The position numbers and the translations under genes are program-made. From an uncultured Clostridia bacterium (lineage in GTDB: Bacteria > Bacillota > Clostridia > Oscillospirales > Acutalibacteraceae): a stretch of 64,000 nucleotides of DNA. Under the pieces are notes generated by a model. It was not told where the DNA came from. It did no database searches and worked only from the letters and a program-made list of their open reading frames with translations. The stretch is from positions 1 to 64,000 of the forward strand of contig CALGUK010000039.1 in the NCBI GenBank assembly GCA_937920235.1, read 5' to 3'. Positions 36,591 to 43,858 of the stretch are shown piece after piece. Each line of letters starts with the position of its first letter. Positions within the stretch are counted from its first letter, which is position 1.

Positions 36591-37259
36591 ATGACTTTAT
36601 TAAAGAACTATTACAGCATTTACTCTACAATTCATAACGATATTAAAGATTTGATCAAATCAGGTAACTATGAGAGAATTATTTTAGATTTAATGAATGC
36701 ATCTAAAACAATTTTTCCTGGTCACTATATCCATCAAGATAATCAAGCTCATGGCGAGTGTGATTTTGTCGATGCTGTAACTGGAGAGAAATTTGATGCT
36801 AAAATCCCTATTGATAAAAGACAAGGGAAAATGATTGGCAGTCGAAATGGTGATGTTGGTGCATTAACAACTGAATTGCGCAAAGAAGCATTAGAGTTTC
36901 AGCACTGCTTTTTGGGAAATCAAAAAAAGCCAATCAGAGAACTTAATTTATTCAAAAAAATGAAGAACAATATCAACAAGACAAAAGCAGAGGAAAATGT
37001 AATATTTTTCATTCCATATCCGATTGTTTTTGACTTTGAGAATTTTCCACTTATAGGAGCATCTGACCTTCTGAAAAAGATTTATCAAGAATTAGCTACT
37101 GACACTGATATATCTAGGAAACACTTATATGCAATTTATATTTCATTTGACAGGAAAATGGTTCTTCGGAATTTAGAAACAGATAAAAGGGAATACATTC
37201 AGTTTCCAGAAATTCAGCATTATATTGATTACGATATAAAACATATTGAAATAAACTAA
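36591..37259 (+). CDS. Unknown protein with PD-(D/E)xK-like motif; first gene of candidate nuclease pair
   Basis: 222 residues from ATG 36591 (an in-frame GTG at 36579 is possible). I recognise no named family. A helical N-terminus leads to 'HGECDFVDAVTGEKFDAK' at residues 54-71. The spacing of Asp58 or Asp61 to Asp69-Ala-Lys71, on what look like two strands, matches a PD-(D/E)xK nuclease core. The rest alternates strands and helices ('NVIFFIPYPIVFD', 'LYAIYISFDRKMV'). The next gene, 18 bases on, encodes a zinc-ribbon/nuclease protein. Restriction, anti-phage or mobile-element cutting is inference. Confidence 0.6.
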   Translation: MTLLKNYYSIYSTIHNDIKDLIKSGNYERIILDLMNASKTIFPGHYIHQDNQAHGECDFVDAVTGEKFDAKIPIDKRQGKMIGSRNGDVGALTTELRKEALEFQHCFLGNQKKPIRELNLFKKMKNNINKTKAEENVIFFIPYPIVFDFENFPLIGASDLLKKIYQELATDTDISRKHLYAIYISFDRKMVLRNLETDKREYIQFPEIQHYIDYDIKHIEIN

Positions 37260-37277
37260 GAGGGGTTGAGTAAAACT

Positions 37278-39143
37278 ATGTCAGAAAAACATTATATATC
37301 GGAAAATGCTCAACTTATGGCTGAATGGGATTGGGAGAAGAATAATAAACTTGGTCTTTATCCAAACGAATTAACTCATGGTAGTGGCAAAAAAGTATGG
37401 TGGATTTGTGACAAAGGACATTCTTATGAGGCAGAAATTGGCAATAAAGTTAAGGGTTATGGATGCTGTTATTGTGCAGGCAAAAAAGTACTAAAAGGAT
37501 ATAACGATCTTGCGACTTTTTACCCCCAAGTTGCGGCTGAATGGAATTATAAAAGAAATGGCGACCTTACTCCTGCGACAGTTACATTTGCAAGCAACAA
37601 AAAGGTGTGGTGGAAATGTAAAAGATGTGGCAGTGAATATGAGTCTTATATAAACAACCGAACTCGCAAAGGCGTTGGTTGCCCTTATTGTGCAGGACAA
37701 AAAGTTCTTGTAGGGCATAACGATTTACAAACAGTTTTCCCTGATTTAGCTGTCGAATGGAGTAATAAAAACACTATAAAACCTACCGATGTCACAGCAC
37801 ATTCAAACAAAAAGGTTTATTGGGTTTGCCCCCTTGGACATGATGATTATTTGATGTCTGTCAAACAACGAAGCAATAGGCAAGGCTGTCCTATTTGCGC
37901 ACAGCAAAGCCAAACTTCCTTTCCTGAACAAGCAATATATTTTTATCTCAAGCAAGCGTTTCCTGATACGGTAAACAGATATATATTTGATGGACGAGAA
38001 ATTGACATATTTATTCCATCAAAAAACATTGGTATTGAATATAACGGCTATTTTTCACACAAGAAAAAGCTCGAAAAGGACATTCTCAAAAAGGAGTTTT
38101 TTGAATCTGTTGGGATTACTTTATTTGTGGTAAAGGAATACAAGTATACTGAAGAGCAGGAACACGCAGACTTTTATATTCGTGAAAGAACATCTTTTAA
38201 TGATTTGACCTACCTTATCCAAGATGTGCTTAAATTAATTTGTGCTGGTGCGTCAATTGATGTTGATTGCTCAAGAGATGCCATTTCTATTAAAAATCAA
38301 TATGTCATCTTGCGCAAAGAAAATAGTATTGCTGCCGTAAGGCCCGATTTGGTTAGCAGGTGGGATTATGAGAAGAACGGTTCTATAACGCCCGAAATGG
38401 TGACACTTGGTACTGGACAACGATTTTATTGGAAATGCAAAATATGCAATAGATCATATCTAGCGTTACCGAGCAAAATAGCTGAAGGAAGTGTGTGTTC
38501 CAAGCATCGTAATCTTTTGAAACATGAAGGCAATGATTTAGCTACCAAACATCCCGAATTGTTAAAATACTGGGATTATGAAAAAAACGAAGTAAAGCCA
38601 TCCGAAATATATGGTGGTGGAGAAAGAGTTGTATATTGGATATGTGAAAAGGGACATAGTTACACCAAGTCGATATTAAAGCATATACGTGGTGAAGGCT
38701 GTCCTATTTGTGCAGGGAAAAAGGTGATATCAGGTTTTAATGACTTAAAAACATTACGTCCTGATATTGCACAAACATGGAACTATGCAAAAAATGGAAA
38801 TATTTTGCCTTCACAGGTTACAGAGCATAGCAACAAGAAATACTGGTGGATATGTGATAAAGGTCACGAATGGGAAACCTCAGTTAAAAATAGGAGTTAT
38901 GGCAAAGGTTGTCCTTATTGTTATAAGGAACAAAAAGGTAAAAGACAAATAAATATGTATGATGCAGATACTCTAACTTATATAACGACATTTGATAGTG
39001 TTAAGTCTATTTGTGATTATCTAGGGTTAGATTACAAAAAAACAAATAGTGCTATCTCACATGTATGTAAAAAAGAACAAAAAACACTAATGGGAAAGTA
39101 TATTTTAAGGGATGCAAATGATGATGAGTTTAGTACTAAATAG
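37278..39143 (+). CDS. Multi-zinc-ribbon (DUF4379-like) protein with embedded Vsr-like nuclease and NUMOD-like tail
   Basis: 621 residues from ATG 37278; GAGGGG lies about 12 bases upstream, and an earlier TTG sits right on that site. Three treble-clef repeats (about 16-70, 78-133, 141-196) each read 'L..EW...N....P..VT..S.KKVWW.C..GH' and end with CPYCAG-type knuckles. A PD-(D/E)xK/Vsr-like domain follows: Glu217 in 'SFPEQAI', Asp243 in 'EIDIF', Glu254 in 'IGIEYNGYFSH', then Lys-rich helices. Three more zinc repeats span about 350-540, the first degenerate. The end (about 550-615, 'INMYDADTLTYITTF') resembles NUMOD DNA-binding modules of homing enzymes. A DNA-reading nuclease is likely; restriction, repair or homing role unknown. 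Confidence 0.75.
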   Translation: MSEKHYISENAQLMAEWDWEKNNKLGLYPNELTHGSGKKVWWICDKGHSYEAEIGNKVKGYGCCYCAGKKVLKGYNDLATFYPQVAAEWNYKRNGDLTPATVTFASNKKVWWKCKRCGSEYESYINNRTRKGVGCPYCAGQKVLVGHNDLQTVFPDLAVEWSNKNTIKPTDVTAHSNKKVYWVCPLGHDDYLMSVKQRSNRQGCPICAQQSQTSFPEQAIYFYLKQAFPDTVNRYIFDGREIDIFIPSKNIGIEYNGYFSHKKKLEKDILKKEFFESVGITLFVVKEYKYTEEQEHADFYIRERTSFNDLTYLIQDVLKLICAGASIDVDCSRDAISIKNQYVILRKENSIAAVRPDLVSRWDYEKNGSITPEMVTLGTGQRFYWKCKICNRSYLALPSKIAEGSVCSKHRNLLKHEGNDLATKHPELLKYWDYEKNEVKPSEIYGGGERVVYWICEKGHSYTKSILKHIRGEGCPICAGKKVISGFNDLKTLRPDIAQTWNYAKNGNILPSQVTEHSNKKYWWICDKGHEWETSVKNRSYGKGCPYCYKEQKGKRQINMYDADTLTYITTFDSVKSICDYLGLDYKKTNSAISHVCKKEQKTLMGKYILRDANDDEFSTK

Positions 39144-39154
39144 CATTTCTTCAA

Positions 39155-39226
39155 GGTATAAAGTTTGGCATAAGAATCACAACTGAAGCTTTTATTGATG
39201 AGTCAAAGAATTTTAAAGATATTTAA
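39155..39226 (+). pseudogene. Short decayed coding remnant
   Basis: One frame reads 'GIKFGIRITTEAFIDES' and a few more residues to a TAA at 39224-39226, with protein-like composition but no start. It may be the end of a lost gene between the nuclease gene and the repeat. Not recognised. Confidence 0.3.
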
Positions 39227-39234
39227 TTGCAATT

Positions 39235-39360
39235 CAGCTGTTTAACGATTATCAGTAATTTAACGATAGGTTAGAGAGTTTCTATGTAATCAAGTAAATA
39301 GGCAATAAGAAAGCGTTGCAAGAGGGACAACAAAATCCCAAATGCAACGCTTTTACTTTG
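39235..39360 (+). repeat. Dispersed two-hairpin repeat, copy 3 (leader and hairpin A)
   Basis: The leader starts CAGCTGTTTAACGAT, shared with copy 4, and includes TATCAGTAATTTAACGATAGG, shared with copy 5. Hairpin A: AAGCGTTGCA (39311-39320) with TGCAACGCTT (39343-39352), inner GGGA/TCCC, then TTACTTTG. Hairpin B is missing. Lies between the convergent nuclease and ferredoxin-protein genes. Confidence 0.85.
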
Positions 39361-39369
39361 TGTTATGTA

Positions 39370-40065
39370 TCAGTCTAATATTCTTCCGTCAGTAGAAACT
39401 GTAACAACTCGCCAAGGAATAAATTTACCACTTGTTTGTAGTGCTCTTTTTACGGCATTTTCAATTCCACCACAACACGGAACATCCATTCGTACAACAG
39501 TAACACTTTTTATATCGTTATTTGCAATTATTGATGTCAGTTTATCGGTATAATCGCCTTCATCAAGTTTAGGACAACCGATAAGTGTTACACGATTACG
39601 GATGAATTCATTATGAAAATTACCATAAGCGTATGCAGTACAATCTGCAGCAACTAAAAGGTTTGCTCCATCAAAATATGGTGCGTTTACAGGCACGAGT
39701 TTAATCTGCACAGGCCATTGTGAAAGTTGGCTTGTTGTAAATGCAGTTTCAGAAGTACTGCAAGGTTCACGATTGATAGACTTTGATTGAGTACCAGGAC
39801 AACCACATGGAAGTGGAGTTGATGTCTTCCTTGCCTTTGATTCAAGAACTGCTGCTTCATTATAAGCAGGTGCTTCTCTTTCTTCAAATGTTATGGCATC
39901 AACAGGACAAGCAGGTAGACAATCGCCAAGTCCGTCACAGTAATCTTCACGAACAAGTTTAGCTTTACCGTTTATCATTTCAATAGCACCTTCGTGACAA
40001 GCAATAGCACAAGCACCACAACCATTACATTTTTCTTCATCGATTTTTATAATTTTTCTAATCAT
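39370..40065 (-). CDS. 4Fe-4S ferredoxin-domain protein paired with Crp/Fnr regulator
   Basis: 231 residues. The N-terminus has two cluster motifs, 'CNGCGACAIACHEGA' and 'CDGLGDCLPACPVDA' (about 14-56), in which a Leu-Gly replaces the canonical second Cys spacing. The middle has 'CGCPG', and the C-terminal part carries 'ADCTAYAYGNFHN', 'LIGCPKLD' and 'DVPCCGG', giving many more cysteines for a further cluster. It is divergent from a Crp/Fnr-type gene with a shared 91-base control region. In Clostridia this pair is common near hybrid-cluster/nitrosative-stress genes, so redox or NO sensing is plausible; no hcp gene is here. Confidence 0.8.
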   Translation of the reverse strand: MIRKIIKIDEEKCNGCGACAIACHEGAIEMINGKAKLVREDYCDGLGDCLPACPVDAITFEEREAPAYNEAAVLESKARKTSTPLPCGCPGTQSKSINREPCSTSETAFTTSQLSQWPVQIKLVPVNAPYFDGANLLVAADCTAYAYGNFHNEFIRNRVTLIGCPKLDEGDYTDKLTSIIANNDIKSVTVVRMDVPCCGGIENAVKRALQTSGKFIPWRVVTVSTDGRILD

Positions 40066-40126
40066 ATATATTACTCCTTATCTTGATTTTATGGCATAAT
40101 TATATTACAATAAATAAAACAAATCC

Positions 40127-40140
40127 GTTGTATTTACAAC
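40127..40140. promoter_or_regulatory. Crp/Fnr-type operator
   Basis: GTTGTATTTACAAC is a perfect 14-base palindrome that ends 16 bases before the regulator's ATG, in the divergent gap. It resembles Crp/Fnr half-sites (TTGTA..TACAA) and is the likely self-regulatory site. Confidence 0.65.
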
Positions 40141-40156
40141 AAAAAGAGAGTTTTCT

Positions 40157-40816
40157 ATGAAAAAATATATTCCAATTCTTAAACGAACCAGATTATTTGC
40201 AGGTGTTGGAGGTAGTGAAATTGAATCGATGCTCTCATGCCTTGACGCAAGATTATGTACCTATAAAAAAGGCGAATATGTGTTGAAACAAGGTGAACAT
40301 TTAAGTGATATAATCGTTTTATTAGATGGTAATTTGCACATACAGAAAGATGATTATTGGGGCAACCGAAGTATCCTCGGTCAGATCTCTGTTGGAGAAA
40401 TGTTCGGTGAAGCATATGTTACTCCTGAAAGTGGTACTCTGCTTAATGATGTTGTAGCGTTAGAAGATAGTGTAGTTGTTTTCTTTGATGTAAAAAGAAT
40501 TATTACTACTTGTTCTTCTGCCTGTCGATTTCATGCTACTGTTATTCAGAATATGTTTTACGCAATATCTGAAAAGAATAGAAAACTTGTGCAGAAAATC
40601 GGTCATATGTCCAAGCGTTCTACACGGGAGAAACTAATCTCTTATTTGTCTGAAGAAGCCAAACGACAGAATAGTTCTAGTTTTACAATTCCGTTTAATC
40701 GTCAGCAACTTGCTGATTTTCTATCCGTTGACCGAAGTGCCATGTCAAATGAATTATGCAAAATGCGAGACGATGGACTTCTGGAGTTTGAGAAAAATAT
40801 GTTTAGATTGTTATAG
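40157..40816 (+). CDS. Crp/Fnr-family transcriptional regulator
   Basis: 219 residues: a cyclic-nucleotide-like beta-barrel (about 1-125, 'EYVLKQGEHLSDIIVLLDGNLHI', 'GEMFGEAYV'), a dimer helix (about 128-150), and a C-terminal winged helix with 'FNRQQLADFLSVDRSAMSNELCKMRDDGLLEF'. The N-terminal Cys cluster of FNR is absent, but Cys residues occur in 'SCLDARLC' and 'TTCSSACRF', so a redox or haem-type signal is possible. It is divergent from the 4Fe-4S protein and both likely answer to the palindrome between them. Confidence 0.9.
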   Translation: MKKYIPILKRTRLFAGVGGSEIESMLSCLDARLCTYKKGEYVLKQGEHLSDIIVLLDGNLHIQKDDYWGNRSILGQISVGEMFGEAYVTPESGTLLNDVVALEDSVVVFFDVKRIITTCSSACRFHATVIQNMFYAISEKNRKLVQKIGHMSKRSTREKLISYLSEEAKRQNSSSFTIPFNRQQLADFLSVDRSAMSNELCKMRDDGLLEFEKNMFRLL

Positions 40817-40825
40817 ATATATCTT

Positions 40826-41135
40826 TTCAGCTGTTTAACGATAGGTTAGATAGAGTTTCTATGTAATCAAGTAAATAGGCAATAAAAAGCGTTGCAAGAG
40901 GGAGTGGTGATTTCCCAAATGCAACGCTTAATTCTTTTATGTGGCTATATTACTACGACTTTTGCAATAAAACAACGATACCACTATCAACACAAATTGT
41001 ATCATAGTGGTATCTTATTTGGCATTGACTACGTTTCGCAGATATTTCACTCGTTCCGCAAGGGAACGAAATTCGTTGAAAAAGCATTTCTAAAGAAGCG
41101 TTTTTCTGGCATTGATTACGCTATTTGATAAAGTT
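40826..41135 (+). repeat. Dispersed two-hairpin repeat, copy 4, with 87-base internal insertion
   Basis: Full copy: leader (40826-40880), hairpin A AAGCGTTGCA (40887-40896) with TGCAACGCTT (40920-40929), hairpin B GATACCACTAT (40977-40987) with ATAGTGGTATC (41004-41014), then the tail. The tail is interrupted: GGCATTGACTACG at 41021-41033 recurs as GGCATTGATTACG at 41108-41120, framing 87 bases that carry a CGTTCC...GGAACG hairpin. The repeat separates the convergent crp and 5'-nucleotidase genes. Confidence 0.88.
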
Positions 41136-41145
41136 AGCCATCTTA

Positions 41146-41219
41146 TGAAAAAAGTATCATACAATTTCGGAGAAAGAATCAAGCACCAACACAAGGAACG
41201 GTGCTTAATTCATAATTAA
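41146..41219 (+). other. Short remnant and hairpin between repeat 4 and 5'-nucleotidase
   Basis: A 24-codon frame starting 'MKKVSYNFGERIKH' looks like a truncated XRE regulator start. AAGCACC (41181-41187) pairs with GGTGCTT (41200-41206), possibly a weak terminator for the minus-strand operon. Nothing else is recognisable up to 41258. Confidence 0.3.
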
Positions 41220-41258
41220 TTATTCACATTTTTTATATAATGAAAAGAGGTGATAGGA

Positions 41259-43049
41259 TTAATAGTGTGGTGCATTACACTCACAAACCGGGTTTATACC
41301 CAAAATTTTGTTAAAGAAATTAATTATATTCCAAATAAATCTAATGAAACCATCATTATGACACATATGGTCGCAAATAACTGGGTTTTCTGGTTCAGTG
41401 TCAATGATTCTTATTCTTCCATCACCATTTGGGTTACCATACATCTCATCTGTGATTTTACCATTAAGTGTTTCCGTAAAATACTTAATCAACATCTCAG
41501 AATCACAGGGAAGACCGTCTTTTTGAACAATTTTTGCACCATCAAGCATGGTAAGCCCATCGCCACCCTGAAGAAGCACATAAGTACTACCAGCTAATGT
41601 GTATGTCTTATCAAGATTGATAGGTTCATTGCCTATTCGAACGTTCTGAATTCGGCGTTCCTTTGTATTGTCAACTCCAATAAAATTATCGAGTTGGTCA
41701 GTAATGATGGGTGTTTCTCTGTAAGTGTGGATTTCAAATGTCACACCTGAAACTTGGAAGAAACTGCCAAGAACTTCGGGACATTTACGAGCACCGTGTT
41801 CAAGTATATCAACAATCTGTTGTCCTGTAACCTCAAGAACACACATTTCATTGTTGAACGCATTCACATCCATAAGATTTTTTCTTGATACACCTCCGAC
41901 CTCAATCTCTGCACGAATACCGCCACCATTTGCTATTGCAACATCTGCACCGGTTACAGCACGATAAGCATCGGCAACAAAATCGCCTGCATTCGTTTCT
42001 CTCTTCCTTATAGCCCTACTTCCGTCAGACTCATAGATAATAAGTTTTGCTTCTGATATGCCGATATCATCATAAAGATATGCTATGTCTTTTTTGTAAC
42101 CGTCAACCTTTTTCTTAACGGTATCGTAAGCTGATTTTGCGTCTGCCGACATTGTTTCAATATCAACCTCGTCAGGATTTATGAGGTCAAATTCAGCACC
42201 TCTGTCAGTGATTGTCATCATACCGAAGTTTTGGAGTTTTGTACCTGTTGAAGTAACCACAACATCCTCGTTAACTTCGTTTTTGTAAACAGCGCTCTGG
42301 ATTGTTTCGTGAGCATGTGCATCAATGAAATAGTCAATGCCATCTGTATTGGCAATGATATCAGTGGTTTTCCAACCATCATTTGACCCAAGAATACCAA
42401 TGTGACCCACTGCAACAACAAAATCTGCACCATCATCAATAGCATTGTCAACGCTTTCCTGAATGTTTTCATAGAGGTCTTCGTTTGTCATACCACCCGG
42501 ATGAGTAGGGAAACCATAAACATAGTTGCCATTTTCGTCTTTGAAAAACTCAGGAGTTGATGATGTGACTGTGTCAGGTGTTGTGATACCCACAAAAGCT
42601 ACCTGATAACTGCCAAAATCTTCAACTGCATAAGGAGTAAGCACAGGTGAAACATATGGAAGATAATAAAAATTAGAACTGATATAATCATATTCGGCTT
42701 TATTCTGTGCAAGGTCAAGGAAAACATCCATACCATAATCAAATTCATGGTTACCGGGGACTGCATAGTCATATCCAACCTCATTCATAATATCAACCAC
42801 AGCTTCGCCTTTGGTCATTGAACCGATAACCTCACCTTGAATAGCGTCACCAGCATCAACGGTGATAACTGTGTGACCGTTAGCTATAAGTTCTGCTCGA
42901 TATGCTGCAAGAACCGCATAATCATCAATTGCACAATGAACATCATTTGTATAAAGTATTACTATATCCTGCTCTGCCGCTGTTACGACCAACGGCAAAG
43001 CAGAGATTATCATTATAATTGATAGAAGTATTGATAAAAATTTTTTCAT
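41259..43049 (-). CDS. Secreted 5'-nucleotidase / metallophosphatase with C-terminal Cys-His tail
   Basis: 596 residues. A signal peptide (about 1-24) precedes a calcineurin-like domain: 'YTNDVHCAID', 'DAGDAIQGE', 'PGNHEFDYG' and 'HAHET' supply the dinuclear metal ligands. The 5'-nucleotidase C-terminal domain (about 320-540) has 'ANGGGIRAEIE' and 'GGDGLTMLDG'. The last 38 residues (559-596) are a separate module, beginning CDHMCH and ending CECNAPHY, also found on the next gene upstream. The enzyme would release phosphate and nucleosides from extracellular nucleotides. It is the last gene of the LuxR-linked operon. Confidence 0.9.
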   Translation of the reverse strand: MKKFLSILLSIIMIISALPLVVTAAEQDIVILYTNDVHCAIDDYAVLAAYRAELIANGHTVITVDAGDAIQGEVIGSMTKGEAVVDIMNEVGYDYAVPGNHEFDYGMDVFLDLAQNKAEYDYISSNFYYLPYVSPVLTPYAVEDFGSYQVAFVGITTPDTVTSSTPEFFKDENGNYVYGFPTHPGGMTNEDLYENIQESVDNAIDDGADFVVAVGHIGILGSNDGWKTTDIIANTDGIDYFIDAHAHETIQSAVYKNEVNEDVVVTSTGTKLQNFGMMTITDRGAEFDLINPDEVDIETMSADAKSAYDTVKKKVDGYKKDIAYLYDDIGISEAKLIIYESDGSRAIRKRETNAGDFVADAYRAVTGADVAIANGGGIRAEIEVGGVSRKNLMDVNAFNNEMCVLEVTGQQIVDILEHGARKCPEVLGSFFQVSGVTFEIHTYRETPIITDQLDNFIGVDNTKERRIQNVRIGNEPINLDKTYTLAGSTYVLLQGGDGLTMLDGAKIVQKDGLPCDSEMLIKYFTETLNGKITDEMYGNPNGDGRIRIIDTEPENPVICDHMCHNDGFIRFIWNIINFFNKILGINPVCECNAPHY

Positions 43050-43078
43050 AATTTACTCCTGCGTTATATAAATTTTGC

Positions 43079-43843
43079 TTAATAATGTGCTATACCACAT
43101 TCACAAGTTCGGTTTGTACCAAAGATTTTTGAGAAGAAAAGCGTGATTTTCCAAAAGCAACCTGCAATTCCGTTTTTGTGACATTTGTGGTCGCAATTAT
43201 TATATTTATCAATTTTTTCAGAAACAGAATCAATTTCTATATTAAGTGTAGCAAGTTCATCTGCAATTTCAGCATTTGATTCAGGATTTGTTGACTTGAT
43301 TTCTTCAAGTTCTGTCTTGATAGCACCAATTTCACCTTTGAATTTATTATCAACATCTTTTTCTTCAAGTTCTGCTATTTTTGCTTCAATTTCAGTATAG
43401 TCAGGCTTAATAAATGTGCCATCTGCTATACCAGTTTCAAGGTCATCACACAAATTGTTAAAACCATCTTCAAGACCGTCAAGGATGTACTGTTCTTCTT
43501 CGGAATAGTTATTTCTGAGCCACATACCATCTAGGTGCTCATCAATCATCTCATTCATTTTTTCATATATATAGTCCTTCGCTACATCATTCAAATCATT
43601 GTTATTTATAAGCTGTTGATAACGGTCATAAGCTGCGTCATATCCACTGTAATCAGCTTTTTTCAATCCGCAGATACATTCATCATCATCTCCGTCAAAA
43701 CTATGCTTGTGTGTATCAACTTCAAGTTCAAGATACTGCTTATTGATTGTGGTCGGCACATCGTCTTTTTCTGTTGCAAAGGACAACGGTCCTAAGCAAA
43801 AGAGCATTGCCAGAATTAATAATATACTTAAAGTTTTTTTCAT
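43079..43843 (-). CDS. Secreted coiled-coil protein of unknown function with the same Cys-His tail
   Basis: 254 residues. A signal peptide (about 1-23) is followed by a short His/Cys element ('HKHSFDGDDDECICG'), an acidic helical middle (about 60-160) and a Glu/Leu-rich coiled coil (about 150-215). The final 38 residues (217-254) start CDHKCH and end CECGIAHY, and match 19 of 38 positions in the tail of the neighbouring 5'-nucleotidase. No family is recognised. The shared tail suggests both are placed on, or processed at, the same envelope site. Confidence 0.8.
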   Translation of the reverse strand: MKKTLSILLILAMLFCLGPLSFATEKDDVPTTINKQYLELEVDTHKHSFDGDDDECICGLKKADYSGYDAAYDRYQQLINNNDLNDVAKDYIYEKMNEMIDEHLDGMWLRNNYSEEEQYILDGLEDGFNNLCDDLETGIADGTFIKPDYTEIEAKIAELEEKDVDNKFKGEIGAIKTELEEIKSTNPESNAEIADELATLNIEIDSVSEKIDKYNNCDHKCHKNGIAGCFWKITLFFSKIFGTNRTCECGIAHY

Positions 43844-43858
43844 ATAATTTTCCTCCGT

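Noticed and set aside
34130..41135. Retron-type ncRNA in the repeats
   Set aside because: No reverse transcriptase gene lies near any copy.
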